NCBI RefSeq assembly: GCF_000011485.1
Contig: NC_005071.1
Coordinates: 1,181,347 to 1,245,346 of the forward strand
Length of the DNA: 64,000 bases
Direction of reading: 5' to 3'
From: Prochlorococcus marinus str. MIT 9313
Lineage (GTDB): Bacteria > Cyanobacteriota > Cyanobacteriia > PCC-6307 > Cyanobiaceae
A program made the translations under genes and the position numbers. Shown here in pieces: positions 20,760-29,835 of this stretch; position 1 is the first letter of the stretch; each line of letters starts with the position of its first letter. The notes below the pieces were generated by a model. That model worked only from the letters and a program-made list of their open reading frames with translations, was not told the origin of the DNA and searched no databases.

Positions 20760-21668
20760 TCAAACCAGCAAATCTCTCAGGCCGAAGGGCAAACCGCAAT
20801 GCTGCTGCCATCTAGCCACGGTATTCACCAAGAGCATGGTCACGGTCATCGGACCTACACCACCAGGGACAGGGGTCAATGCACTTGCTAAAGGTTCAAC
20901 TTCTTGCGTTCGTACATCTCCACACAACCTGGCCTTGGCTTGCGTCCCTAGTTCAGGATCTAGGGGAAGGCGATGAATGCCAACATCGACAACCACTGCT
21001 CCGGGTTTGACATGCTCTGCGCCAATCATCCGCGCTCGCCCTGCCGCCACCACCAACACATCGGCCTGCTGAGTTAACGAGGCCAGATCACCGGTATGAG
21101 AATGGGCCACGCTCACAGTGGCATTGGCCGCCTGAAGCATCAATGCCATTGGTTGGCCTACCAGGATGCTGCGCCCAATCACAACAGCCCTTTTCCGCTC
21201 CAGAGAAATCTGATGGCGTGCCAACAAGGCCATCACACCGGCAGGGGTACAACTACGAGGCCCAGGTTCACCTTTCAACAATCGGCCAAGGTTGAGGGTA
21301 TGCAGACCATCGGCATCCTTCTCGGGATCAATGGCAGCCAGCAAAGGCCCTTCATCAAGGCCCTTGGGTAGAGGCAATTGCAAAAGAATGCCGTCCACTC
21401 GCTCATCGATGTTTAAGGCCTGGATCGTGGCCAAAACCTTTGAAACTGAAACCGTTTCCGGCAAATGGGTTAGATGGCTGGCCACGCCAATACGCCCACA
21501 AGCTTTCTGCTTGTTGGCCACATACACCCCACTGGCGGGGTCGTCCCCAATACGCAACACAGCTAACCCTGGCGGCCTTCCGGCTTGCACCAAGCCAGCC
21601 GCAATTTCAGCTTGGAGACGCTGCTCCAATTCTGCGGCCAGTTGTTTGCCATCAAGCCTAAGGGCCAT
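20760..21668 (-). CDS. folD: Bifunctional methylene-THF dehydrogenase/cyclohydrolase
   Basis: FolD interconverts 5,10-methylene-, methenyl- and 10-formyl-tetrahydrofolate. The protein has 302 residues with [13 protein letters not shown] (catalytic Lys), [22 protein letters not shown], the Rossmann [14 protein letters not shown] and the C-terminal [17 protein letters not shown]. It is the first gene of the minus-strand operon; the promoter lies in the 58-nt gap to the divergent PgpH gene. Confidence 0.98.
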   Translation of the reverse strand: MALRLDGKQLAAELEQRLQAEIAAGLVQAGRPPGLAVLRIGDDPASGVYVANKQKACGRIGVASHLTHLPETVSVSKVLATIQALNIDERVDGILLQLPLPKGLDEGPLLAAIDPEKDADGLHTLNLGRLLKGEPGPRSCTPAGVMALLARHQISLERKRAVVIGRSILVGQPMALMLQAANATVSVAHSHTGDLASLTQQADVLVVAAGRARMIGAEHVKPGAVVVDVGIHRLPLDPELGTQAKARLCGDVRTQEVEPLASALTPVPGGVGPMTVTMLLVNTVARWQQHCGLPFGLRDLLV

Positions 21669-21726
21669 TCACCGATCCGATGCTTCCCCAAGCATGCACG
21701 CAGAAGAGAGCTAGCGTTTAGGACAA

Positions 21727-23832
21727 GTGCCAGCTTCTGTGGTCCGTCTTCCAACCTTAAACAGGCTCTGGCAGAGCTGGTTACGCAGCGAGTCGCCGCA
21801 GCGTCCGCTGCTCCGCTGGTCGATGCCCCACAAGGCTGCTCTACTGATGAGTTGCTTTGCTGTAGCAATTATCTCTAGCTGGCCCTGGTTGTTTCAACCG
21901 AATTTGAACCCAGGACTTCCAGCTCCATTTGAGGCGCGAGCTCCCAGGGATGCTCGCGTCGTTGACAGTGAAGCTCAAGAGCAAAGGCGATCTCAGCTCG
22001 TACAGAGCACCTTTGTGCAAGTGATCGATCAACAAGAAACAACCCGACTCAAAAAACGGCTAGAGCGCAATCTCGCTGAGCTGGAACGTGTTGCTCGCAA
22101 CAGTGATGCAGGACGGATAGGGCCTGTCAATCTCAACGCCGAAGAACAAATCTGGCTCCAAGCGCGCTCCCAACAAGAACGAAAACGCTGGGATATGGCC
22201 ATCCGCCGTGCCTCAGAACGCATGCTCAGTCAAGGACTGAACAATCTCGCCCTTGAGCAGCTACAAGAGGCGGCCGCAATTCAATTAGCCGACCTAGGGG
22301 AGCAGAACGGCCCTGCCAGAAGTCTTAGCAGCAAGCTGCTCGCCAGCACCTATCAAGGCAGTAGCAATCTGCGCACAGATCCAGCCCTCAGCCAACGCCT
22401 CATTGAAGAGCTGATCACCAAACAAGACATTCCAATCATTGAAGTCCGCCGCGGCGATCTGATCACGAGCAAAGGAGAACCCATCAGCCCAAGGGCCTAT
22501 GCCGTTTTAAATCACTTCGGTCTTGTCAGTCGAGGCCCAGAATGGGGTCCTTTGCTCAGCCGATTCAGTACAGCCCTTGCCGGCTGTGGCGTGATGCTGC
22601 TGATCATGCGACGGGAACGTCCCTGCCTAGAAGCACGTCATGGGCTACTGGCAGTGGGATTGCTATTGGTCACTCAGGCCAGCAAACTCTGGTTCGTTCC
22701 TACTGTGAGCCCCCTAGCAGTAATCGTTCCGCCGACACTCCTGCTCGCCCAAGGTCTTGGTACAACCTGTGGCTTGGCTTGGATGGCGGTAGAGAGCCTG
22801 CTATGGCCTATGCCAGTCAACGGCCTTGGAGAAGGCCGAATGATCATTGCCTGTGCAATCGCTGCAGTGGCAGCTATCTATAGCCGTCGTCTTCGGAGCA
22901 GAGCACAGCTGCTGCAAATGGCATTTTTGTTGCCCTTAGGAGCCCTACTGGCTGAGTGGCTGCTCCTTAGTGCCGGCGGCAGCGGGGCCTGGGGTCGATT
23001 TGCACCCAATGGCAACGAACTTCTCTCAGAAGCACTGCTAATGGGGATCTTGCTGATGCTAGCGATCCTACTGATCCCAATTTTGGAGACCTCTTTTGGC
23101 CTGCTCACCAGAGCCCGCTTGATGGAACTAGCCGATCAAGAGCGTCCCCTTCTGCGCCGCCTCTCCTCAGAAGCTCCAGGGACTTTCGAGCACACATTAA
23201 TGATCTGCGGACTTGCAGAGGAAGGGGCCAGAGCAATCGGTGCCGATGTCGACCTGATCCGAACCGGTGCCTTGTACCACGATGTTGGCAAGCTCCACGC
23301 TCCTCAGTGGTTTATCGAGAATCAGGTCGAAGGAGAAAAAAACCCTCACGATCAACTGAACAATCCCATCGCCAGCGCAGAGGTCCTTCAAGCCCATGTG
23401 GATGAGGGATTAAAACTTGCCCGTCGCTACCGCCTACCGCGCCGAGTAGCGGACTTCATCCCTGAGCATCAAGGCACCTTGAAGATGGGGTATTTCCTTC
23501 ATCGTGCAAGAGAACTGGACCCCTCCGTTCCCGAAAAGAACTTCCGCTACCGCGGACCGATACCTCGTTCCCGAGAGACCGGAATCTTAATGCTGGCCGA
23601 CGGCTGTGAAGCATGCCTTCGATCCCTACCACCGAACACCTCTGATAGCAAGGCACACTCCACTGTGAAGAGGATTATTGAGGAGCGGCAACGGGATGGT
23701 CAACTGAATAAAAGCAGCCTCAGCCGAGCCGAAGTAGAACTCGTTGTGCGAGCTTTCGTACGCGTCTGGCGACGCATGCGCCATCGCCGTATCCCTTACC
23801 CGATACCTGCACAAAAGGCTTTCCCCGATTAA
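21727..23832 (+). CDS. PgpH-like 7TM HD-domain phosphohydrolase
   Basis: A 701-residue protein: an N-terminal membrane span (near residue 45), a long 7TMR-HD extracytoplasmic domain (about 60-280), a bundle of hydrophobic segments (about 280-460), then a cytosolic HD domain. The HD domain starts with FEHTLMICGLAEEGA, has ALYHDVGKL as the metal-binding HD and RRVADFIPEHQGTLKMGYF. Homologues such as PgpH hydrolyse cyclic di-AMP. The start is GTG 21727. It is an orphan in this neighbourhood. Confidence 0.9.
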   Translation: MPASVVRLPTLNRLWQSWLRSESPQRPLLRWSMPHKAALLMSCFAVAIISSWPWLFQPNLNPGLPAPFEARAPRDARVVDSEAQEQRRSQLVQSTFVQVIDQQETTRLKKRLERNLAELERVARNSDAGRIGPVNLNAEEQIWLQARSQQERKRWDMAIRRASERMLSQGLNNLALEQLQEAAAIQLADLGEQNGPARSLSSKLLASTYQGSSNLRTDPALSQRLIEELITKQDIPIIEVRRGDLITSKGEPISPRAYAVLNHFGLVSRGPEWGPLLSRFSTALAGCGVMLLIMRRERPCLEARHGLLAVGLLLVTQASKLWFVPTVSPLAVIVPPTLLLAQGLGTTCGLAWMAVESLLWPMPVNGLGEGRMIIACAIAAVAAIYSRRLRSRAQLLQMAFLLPLGALLAEWLLLSAGGSGAWGRFAPNGNELLSEALLMGILLMLAILLIPILETSFGLLTRARLMELADQERPLLRRLSSEAPGTFEHTLMICGLAEEGARAIGADVDLIRTGALYHDVGKLHAPQWFIENQVEGEKNPHDQLNNPIASAEVLQAHVDEGLKLARRYRLPRRVADFIPEHQGTLKMGYFLHRARELDPSVPEKNFRYRGPIPRSRETGILMLADGCEACLRSLPPNTSDSKAHSTVKRIIEERQRDGQLNKSSLSRAEVELVVRAFVRVWRRMRHRRIPYPIPAQKAFPD

Positions 23833-23922
23833 AGGCACTGTTTAACTTGCTGGACATTCATCTATTTCAGCAACAACGAGGAAAGACCTATCTACATTTT
23901 TGAAGCTGTACTTTTCTCTTAC

Positions 23923-24546
23923 TTAATTTTCCTGAGCAGGAAGGAATGGAGCCCTACTTCGTAGGCGAAGCCTCAGGCCTGTAAAAGGATGTCGAAAGCT
24001 CAAGGCTGTCGCATGTAGATACATCCTTTCAAAGAAAACTTCTTTGCCATAAATCGGATCACCCAAAATCGGATGTCCAACACTTGCTAAGTGTGCACGC
24101 AATTGATGGGATCGACCTGTCAAGGGCCAAAGCCATAACGTTGAGCCGTTTGCGTGGCAGCTTCTAACCCTCCATTGGGATCGGCTTTCTTTCCCTTGCG
24201 GGTTCTTGCCATATAGAGGCGGATTCTTCTGTAGCCGGGCTATCGGGAAGCTGATCGTTCCAGCATTGCGATTCATCCGGCCAACCACCACTGCCAAATA
24301 AAGCTTGCGCACTCGACGCGCTGAAAAAAGCATGCTGCAACGCCGCAAGCTCTCCGCCCCTCGCGCCAACAACAACAACCCTGAAGTATCTCGATCAAGG
24401 CGATGCACCAATCGCAGCTCAGGGTCAATAAACTGCATGCGACCAATCAGAGAATCCTGCTGATCAACACCAAGACCAGGCTGACTCAATAAGCCTGGTG
24501 GCTTCTCCACAGCTATTAGCCAGGAATCCTGAAATAAAATCCTCAT
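23923..24546 (-). CDS. RluA-family pseudouridine synthase
   Basis: A 207-residue RNA pseudouridine synthase with the catalytic motif LVHRLDRDTSGLLLLAR (catalytic Asp in RLDRD), the preceding AVEKPPGLLSQPG, and the C-terminal LTGRSHQLRAHLASVGHPILGDPIYG. It has no S4 domain and is short, like RluA/TruC-type enzymes. The RNA target cannot be told from the sequence. Confidence 0.93.
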   Translation of the reverse strand: MRILFQDSWLIAVEKPPGLLSQPGLGVDQQDSLIGRMQFIDPELRLVHRLDRDTSGLLLLARGAESLRRCSMLFSARRVRKLYLAVVVGRMNRNAGTISFPIARLQKNPPLYGKNPQGKESRSQWRVRSCHANGSTLWLWPLTGRSHQLRAHLASVGHPILGDPIYGKEVFFERMYLHATALSFRHPFTGLRLRLRSRAPFLPAQEN

Positions 24547-24614
24547 TCATTAAGCCCACGCGAGCTCAATGAACAGGCAATGAAAACTGATCAGAAAATC
24601 ATCAACGACTGAGA

Positions 24615-25022
24615 TCAAAGTCGACCTCCTTGACGATGAATCGGACGACACCAATAAAGCAGCGCCAGCAGATTCACAACGAACATCAGCAGGGACAAGC
24701 CACCAAGAGCCTGAGAGTCAGGCACCACCAATGCCTTATCCAAAACCAGGCGGACAATTCCGTAAGGCAACGACCCTGCTAAGGCCATCGATAAAGCAAC
24801 AATGGCAACGATGACGCCCCATCGCCGCTCAGCCAAAAGGCCAGCAGATGCCACGATGCCAACGATGGCAGCCGGCCAGGCGAGGCTAAAGGCGAGGCTG
24901 ATATTGGTTGTTTGCAAAGCCTGATTAGTAAATGCAACCACTCCAATAATGGGGAGGGCCGCCACATTGGCTAGCAAGCCGATCCAGGCCATCAACCAAT
25001 AACCACGAACCACAGCACTCAT
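24615..25022 (-). CDS. Four-span integral membrane protein
   Basis: About 135 residues with four hydrophobic segments (WLMAWIGLLANVAALPIIGV, LAFSLAWPAAIVGIVASAGL, VIVAIVALSMALAGSL, and GGLSLLMFVVNLLALLYW). I do not recognise the family. ATG 25022 is preferred; the frame extends eight codons further to 25046. It is on the same strand as the pseudouridine synthase, 68 nt upstream of it. Confidence 0.62.
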   Translation of the reverse strand: MSAVVRGYWLMAWIGLLANVAALPIIGVVAFTNQALQTTNISLAFSLAWPAAIVGIVASAGLLAERRWGVIVAIVALSMALAGSLPYGIVRLVLDKALVVPDSQALGGLSLLMFVVNLLALLYWCRPIHRQGGRL

Positions 25023-25090
25023 CACAAAAACCCTGACTAGTGCCAACGTAAGCAGGCCTACTAGACGCTTCTAAAAGAAATCAGGTTGAT

Positions 25091-25225
25091 TCAGGAATTG
25101 GACTGAGCTCGCGGATCGACAAGAACGCCACCTTGAGAAGACTTTTCGGCGGCGGCGCCATTGTTTGCGGCCTCATCGCTAGAGACTTCTCCTGCACTCT
25201 CAAGCTCAGTCTCAAGAGTAGACAA
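25091..25225 (-). CDS. Possible small polar protein (44 aa)
   Basis: A short frame from TTG 25225 to TGA 25091. It reads MSTLETELESAGEVSSDEAA and ends in SSQGGVLVDPRAQSNS. It is acidic, Ala/Ser-rich and probably disordered. The only start is TTG, and an in-frame stop lies just upstream. It may be a real micro-gene or chance. Confidence 0.3.
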   Translation of the reverse strand: MSTLETELESAGEVSSDEAANNGAAAEKSSQGGVLVDPRAQSNS

Positions 25226-25324
25226 CAGCAGAACTATTGCTTATTTACAGCCTAGAGGAGAGGCCATGACCCACTCAATAGAGCCCAAGCAAAAGCTTTC
25301 AATCTCCTGGATCAGCTGGCTTAG

Positions 25325-25492
25325 TTAGCAAAGAGCTTTCGTTACTTGGGCAGAACGTTGCAGGCCAAGATCATCGCCATCAAACTCCAACACCACATAA
25401 CGGCGACAATCTTCGCCCAGGTAAGTGAGCAGACTTTCGCTATCAATCGTTGGCCCTGTTAGAGACGTGGTCAAATCATCTGCCATGACCAT
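25325..25492 (-). CDS. Small uncharacterised protein (55 aa)
   Basis: ATG 25492 to TAA 25325. The peptide reads MADDLTTSLTGPTIDSESLL from the second Met and continues with TYLGEDCRRYVVLEFDGDDL and LQRSAQVTKALC. It is a balanced soluble sequence with a plausible beta-strand (RRYVVLEF), and it looks coding. The family is unknown. It is 29 nt behind the peptidase gene on the same strand and could share its transcript. Confidence 0.55.
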   Translation of the reverse strand: MVMADDLTTSLTGPTIDSESLLTYLGEDCRRYVVLEFDGDDLGLQRSAQVTKALC

Positions 25493-25521
25493 CTATGGCG
25501 CGGCGGACCACTCTCAATGAG

Positions 25522-26019
25522 CTAAGGCTCTAAGCGATGGGCACAGTACTGCAAAAAAAGACTTTTCACTTCCTCAAAAGGAAGGGCCTGCACAAGGCGT
25601 GCCTCAACCTCCTCACGTTGTTGACTCTGGTGATAGAGGCGAAGCTCCCTAACCACCTCCGGAGAGCTCCGTTGCACAGTTAAAAGTGCTTTGCCTAGCT
25701 GATGATCTGCCAACAAGGGACCGTCCTTGCAAGCTTGCATCACATGGGCCGACTCATGGGCAAGCACTGTCCAAACCTCTGTCGGATCATCCTCAAGGTT
25801 GTTGGCACAAAGCAGCACTGCATTCCTGCCAACATGAAAAGCACCCATCAATCCTGATGGACAGTCACCCGCTACCAGAGTATTCGTACCAGCCTGCTGC
25901 AAAAGGTTTTGATAACGACCAATCTGCTCCCAACTACTGGCATTGCAAACATCAAGCCAAGCCAAACCAGACACGGAAACCAGCAAACATCCCAACCATC
26001 GCAATAACACCACAGCCAA
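25522..26019 (-). CDS. Secreted HExxH zinc metallopeptidase-like protein
   Basis: A 165-residue protein with an N-terminal signal or membrane segment (VVLLRWLGCLLVSVSGLAWL) and a zincin motif VLAHESAHVMQACKDG, in which the two His and the Glu are intact. Upstream is GLMGAFHVGRNAVLLCANN, a strand-like stretch usual before the HExxH helix. Several cysteines suggest an extracytoplasmic, disulfide-containing enzyme. The third zinc ligand is not obvious. The substrate is unknown. Confidence 0.72.
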   Translation of the reverse strand: MAVVLLRWLGCLLVSVSGLAWLDVCNASSWEQIGRYQNLLQQAGTNTLVAGDCPSGLMGAFHVGRNAVLLCANNLEDDPTEVWTVLAHESAHVMQACKDGPLLADHQLGKALLTVQRSSPEVVRELRLYHQSQQREEVEARLVQALPFEEVKSLFLQYCAHRLEP

Positions 26020-26833
26020 TCGGGCAATCCTCTGTTCTTATTGGATACAGATCGGCCGCGTTGGTTGCTTCAATGCACCGAACTTCTACGGTTTTCATTC
26101 AAGCTCCTCAGAGCAAAAGCCCCCCAGGGATCCTCAACGCAATGAGCGATTCAGCATGAGGTTGACCAAATGCGCTGAGCAGGGCCCTCATCAGCCAGAG
26201 GAAGGGGCTGGAAGGTCCCCATATTCAACCAAGACGAGTCACGAGTTAGGCTTTCAAGGCCTGATCGGAAAGCCTTGCCAATCAGGCTCAAAAGAATCCC
26301 AACGATTAAATCATTTCCTAGGCCAATCCCTCCAGGAATCTCTTCAAGAAAAACCCTGCAAATCCCTAAATACGATCAGCCTAAAACTTCTGCGGAAATC
26401 AAAGAACAAAGCCTTGCCGATACAAGTCAAATGAAATTCAAATCTCCGCAGACTAAATCTTGAAGCCAAAAGAGCCTATCGCCAATTTAAACCCTTCTTT
26501 TCATCCTATCCTTGCAGTACATGTCGACAAGCCTCTTTGAGAAAAAGCTACAAAGAATCACTAAAACACCAAGACAAGTATTCTTGACTATTTAAAAATA
26601 AAGCCAACTTTTGCTCGAATCAAGCTTCAAACCCTGCTTTCAAAAGCATCAGTACAGAAAATTTTATCACTGGGCCATTGCCAAGCTTTTCATGCATTCT
26701 TCTTCCCTGAGATAGAAAATCTATTAAAATTAAAACAGGGCCTCTTAGCACTCGCTCACTTTTACAAGTCAATGCACTGCCAACCCGAGCGCCCAATAGC
26801 CTCTATAGTTTTCCAACCAGAAAGGCTGGCCAT
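26020..26833. other. Gene-poor AT-richer spacer
   Basis: I find no gene I can support in these roughly 800 nt. Overlapping plus-strand frames at 25943-26463 are Lys/Ser/Gln-rich without structure and run partly antisense to the peptidase. The base composition is AT-richer than the flanking core genes. Confidence 0.5.
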
Positions 26834-27163
26834 TTGTTAAAAAGACATTTCAGCACTGTGGCCAAGGTGTCACAAAAGAACCAACCACAAAGTCATCTCG
26901 CGCAGCTGCGCAATCAGCCCAGCCTGATTATTAGGGCTTTCACCGCACTGACAGCAGCTCTTTTGATTCTGCTACCAATGCAACCAAGCTGGGCTGCCTT
27001 GGACTATGCCAAGCAGGATGACATCCTTAGCAACACCAACATGCCAGAGGAAACCTTCGATTCGGCAATGTTTGACGACCTTCCTTTCGCACAACGCCGC
27101 CAAGCGCTTCGAGAGGAATCTGGGATCAGGCGTCGTGACGCCTCTACACCTCTAATCCCTTAA
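26834..27163 (+). CDS. Small exported protein, uncharacterised
   Basis: About 109 residues from TTG 26834. The middle contains a hydrophobic stretch AFTALTAALLILLPMQPSWA that looks like a signal peptide ending in AALD, which means the true start may lie later than TTG 26834 (a GTG occurs about 10 codons in). The mature part is short and polar: DDILSNTNMPEETFDSAMF and an Arg-rich end RRQALREESGIRRRD. No family is recognised. Confidence 0.55.
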   Translation: MLKRHFSTVAKVSQKNQPQSHLAQLRNQPSLIIRAFTALTAALLILLPMQPSWAALDYAKQDDILSNTNMPEETFDSAMFDDLPFAQRRQALREESGIRRRDASTPLIP

Positions 27164-27418
27164 GGATGAGCATTTCACTCATCAAAATGTTGTAAAGCTG
27201 GCTCATCAAATAGCGTCTAGTCAACCCTGCCAATGAATAGCCGCTGGACTAACAACCGGACTCAAGATCAGGCAATCAACAATTAACCAGGTCCACGACA
27301 CCCACAGCAGCAATAGGAGTAACGCCTCTTCTATTTGAACGCGTATTTGTACATAATCGCCAAGGCCCTAACTATATATTTAGCCACTCGAGTATCAAGT
27401 TGGCACAATGGGTTAGCC

Positions 27419-27637
27419 TCAATTTCTGGGATAGCCCACAGTTCGGCAAGACCCACTGCGCGTCATCACTTCAACACCAATAGCCCTTTGACTGATTGAG
27501 CAGTTAAACCCCTGTCCATCACACCAATTCTTTGCAGCGGCAAGAGCTGCTTCCTATGAGTCATATGGAGAATCCAGCACAGGGCGGGGAGTTCCATCAA
27601 GAGCAACCAACCTGTAAAGCAGTCATTGGGACGCCAT
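27419..27637 (-). pseudogene. Decayed small gene with two in-frame stops
   Basis: The minus strand from ATG 27637 reads MASQ, a TGA, LLYRLVALDGTPRPVLDSPY then DS, a TAG, EAALAAAKNWCDGQGFNCSI and onwards to TGA 27419. The 73-codon frame keeps protein-like composition on both sides of the stops, in one frame, and resembles small picocyanobacterial proteins that pair an RLVALD start with an EAALAAAKNWC helix. Two internal stops indicate a pseudogene. Confidence 0.55.
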
Positions 27638-27884
27638 ATTTCTTCCTTTGCTCAACACACCCATAACCTCATGACTATGGAAAAACTTGCAAAACCAGAA
27701 AACGATCTCTCTAGCAGTGTTCTTCCCTGCCAAAAACCCATCTCTCGACTGAACCTGCCAGAACTTGATCAACAAGACTGCCACACAAACTCTTTTTCAA
27801 TGAAAAATACACTTCTATACATCCAGAAAGCCAGTGAAGATCAAGCAACTACAAGCTGTTCATACTTTAACCTGCGACCTTTGA

Positions 27885-27923
27885 GCGATTGTTTCTTGCA
27901 GCAACAATCGCAGGTCGAGTTTT
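27885..27923 (+). terminator. Stem-loop followed by T-run in a gene-poor stretch
   Basis: GCGATTGTT (27885-27893) pairs exactly with AACAATCGC (27903-27911), with a nine-base loop, and TTTT follows at 27920-27923. No accepted gene ends here on the plus strand, so it may end an unannotated small RNA. Confidence 0.4.
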
Positions 27924-28156
27924 AGGACTTACCACAAGAAATTTACGAGGTAAATCCTGTTATTGCCAAAACATAACTAATGTATTTATCTCTAAAAGTA
28001 TGTATTCAATCATCAATGATTCAGAGTCATGCTGAATTAATAGTCAGTCAATCGAAAAGGCCAAAGTCGAATTTATGGCGCCACATTAACTTTGGGCCGC
28101 CAGCACACAAAATCCTATGGAGTCGTCTTGCTTAGACGCCATCCTCATCAATCTTT

Positions 28157-28402
28157 TCAGCCTTGGATGAAGTGACGCAAACGACGAGACTCTTCAGCCA
28201 TGCGGCGTTGCAATTCCTCAGCAGGAAGAGAACCCTCATCGCGTTGTTGAGCAGCAAAAAGATCAGCTTCCGTCACATCAAGCCCACGGTCCTGGGCTAA
28301 CTCCAGGAACTGCTCAACCTCGATAGAGTCCTCAAGTTGCTTATCAAGCAATGGATCCTCCTTCCTTAAAGCCAACAGACGGTCTAGGTCCTTAATCGAC
28401 AC
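28157..28402 (-). CDS. Nif11-like helical small protein
   Basis: 81 residues: MSIKDLDRLLALRKEDPLLD, then IEVEQFLELAQDRGLDVTEADL and a charged C-terminal helix with RRMAEESRRLRHFIQ. The spacing of the LDRLLAL, DPLL, ELAQDRGLDVTEADL blocks is that of the Nif11 domain, used as leader sequence in prochlorosin-type peptides. Here there is no GG/GA cleavage site and no cysteine-containing core, so it is not a lanthipeptide precursor as it stands. Confidence 0.65.
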   Translation of the reverse strand: MSIKDLDRLLALRKEDPLLDKQLEDSIEVEQFLELAQDRGLDVTEADLFAAQQRDEGSLPAEELQRRMAEESRRLRHFIQG

Positions 28403-28544
28403 GACCCCAATGCGAGAGTGATAGGTCTACATCAGCCAGCAGCAAATTTGCAGATGATGCGTTCAAGCATGCCTGAATTTGTAGCTGCATAGATGCAAAT
28501 TCAACACAGAACCGCTACACCCATAAAGTCTCCTTAACGACGGC

Positions 28545-28907
28545 ATGAAGAACTGGAAAGGCTGGCGGCTGATTGGTGCCGGAGGGATGAGCATGTTGAC
28601 AGTGCTTTTTATCGTGATTTGGCAAGCGGTTGCCAAGCAGACCAACACTCTTAACCAGGTTATGGAACGGCTGAGTGAGCTTGAACAAAAGCCACAAACA
28701 AGCAGCAGCCGTTTGCTGGGCGAGCAACTACACAGCCTTCAGATCCGGCTCAATAATCAAGGGGAAAGGCTTAACGCACTCATCGAACAACAACGACAGA
28801 TCACCAAGCCGCAAAAAGAGTCCATCCATAGTCAATCTGACCCATGGCGAATGCAACCTGAACCTCCAGCCACACCATCAGCTCCAGGGCTGTCACCACA
28901 ACCTTGA
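28545..28907 (+). CDS. Membrane-anchored coiled-coil protein
   Basis: 120 residues. One N-terminal span (GGMSMLTVLFIVIWQAVA) is followed by a predicted coiled coil (MERLSELEQKPQTSSSRLLG and LHSLQIRLNNQGERLNALIE) and a Pro/Ser-rich tail. ATG 28545. No family is recognised; the layout resembles scaffold or tether proteins. Confidence 0.6.
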   Translation: MKNWKGWRLIGAGGMSMLTVLFIVIWQAVAKQTNTLNQVMERLSELEQKPQTSSSRLLGEQLHSLQIRLNNQGERLNALIEQQRQITKPQKESIHSQSDPWRMQPEPPATPSAPGLSPQP

Positions 28908-28968
28908 GCTTCATAGAACCCTGACAGTCTTGACAAGAGCCTGGGATTGATTCTTGGCGATCAAAAAC

Positions 28969-29832
28969 CTATCCCTTCACCGCATCACCACTTGCACTAG
29001 GGAGAATAAAACGCTGCAAAAGGATGAAGAGTGCCAGCACCGGCAAAATCGACACCACCGACCCAGCTGCCACAATTCTCCAGTCAAGAGAGAAGCTGCT
29101 GGCGAGCTGCTGTAGGCCAAGTGGAAGGGTGTAAAGGCTGGGGTCATCCAAGATCACCAAAGGCCAAAGGAAATCGCTCCAAGTGCCGATAAACACAAAC
29201 ATGGCCAGGGTGATTAGATCAGCACGAGCAGCCGGAATCATCACGTTCCACCATTCACCCAATCGACTACAACCATCGATTCGCGCAGCCTCTTCAAGTT
29301 CCACGGGCACCGTCAAAAAACTCTGTCGCAAGAGATAGAGCCCAAAGGCTGTTGCGGCCTGTGGAATCACCAAGGCCATCAGAGAGTTACGCAATCCCAA
29401 CTGCACCATCAAAAGATACAAAGGGATCATCACCACCTGAAAAGGAATGAGGATGGTTGCCACCACAAGGGCCAAGACCAGACCTCTTCCGGCAAAGCGC
29501 ATCCGAGCGAGTGGATAGGCCGCCAGGGAGCAGAAAAGCAAATTGGCCACCACCGCCAAACAGCTCACTACTGTGCTGTTGAGCAAATAAATCCCTAGCG
29601 GATTGTCGGCGAATAGTCGCCAATACGCCATCAGGCTCGGTTCAGCAGGTAGTAAGGCTGGAGGATTAGTAAAAATCTCTTCAGCGGGCCCTTTCAAAGA
29701 CGTGCTTACCAGCCAAAGCAATGGAAGGAGAATGACAAGCGCCAACACGATAAGGACCCCTAACTGAAGACCTTTCAGCAGTGGCAAAGCCAAGCTCTTA
29801 CGCCTCATCTCCACATAGGGAAAACGCCCCAT
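28969..29832 (-). CDS. Sugar-type ABC transporter permease (MalG/GgtD-like)
   Basis: A 287-residue inner-membrane permease with six spans. The ATPase-contact EAA loop is clear: EEAARIDGCSRLGEWWNVMI followed by PAARADLITLA. The C-terminus ends in FILPSASGDAVKG. MalG-type permeases import sugars or compatible solutes such as glucosylglycerol. It starts only 3 nt behind leuA and is alone here, so the second permease, binding protein and ATPase must be encoded elsewhere. Confidence 0.88.
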   Translation of the reverse strand: MGRFPYVEMRRKSLALPLLKGLQLGVLIVLALVILLPLLWLVSTSLKGPAEEIFTNPPALLPAEPSLMAYWRLFADNPLGIYLLNSTVVSCLAVVANLLFCSLAAYPLARMRFAGRGLVLALVVATILIPFQVVMIPLYLLMVQLGLRNSLMALVIPQAATAFGLYLLRQSFLTVPVELEEAARIDGCSRLGEWWNVMIPAARADLITLAMFVFIGTWSDFLWPLVILDDPSLYTLPLGLQQLASSFSLDWRIVAAGSVVSILPVLALFILLQRFILPSASGDAVKG

Positions 29833-29835
29833 TGT

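Noticed and set aside
25266-25328. 20-codon frame with a good Shine-Dalgarno (AGGAG) before ATG 25266
   Set aside because: Too short and without any recognisable feature; kept only as a note.
25943-26463. Two overlapping plus-strand frames in the spacer
   Set aside because: Lys/Ser/Gln-rich, partly antisense to the peptidase; no family or motif.
27626-27925. 99-codon plus-strand frame
   Set aside because: It has irregular composition, overlaps a hairpin with T-run at its end and lies partly against the pseudogene; no coding signal.
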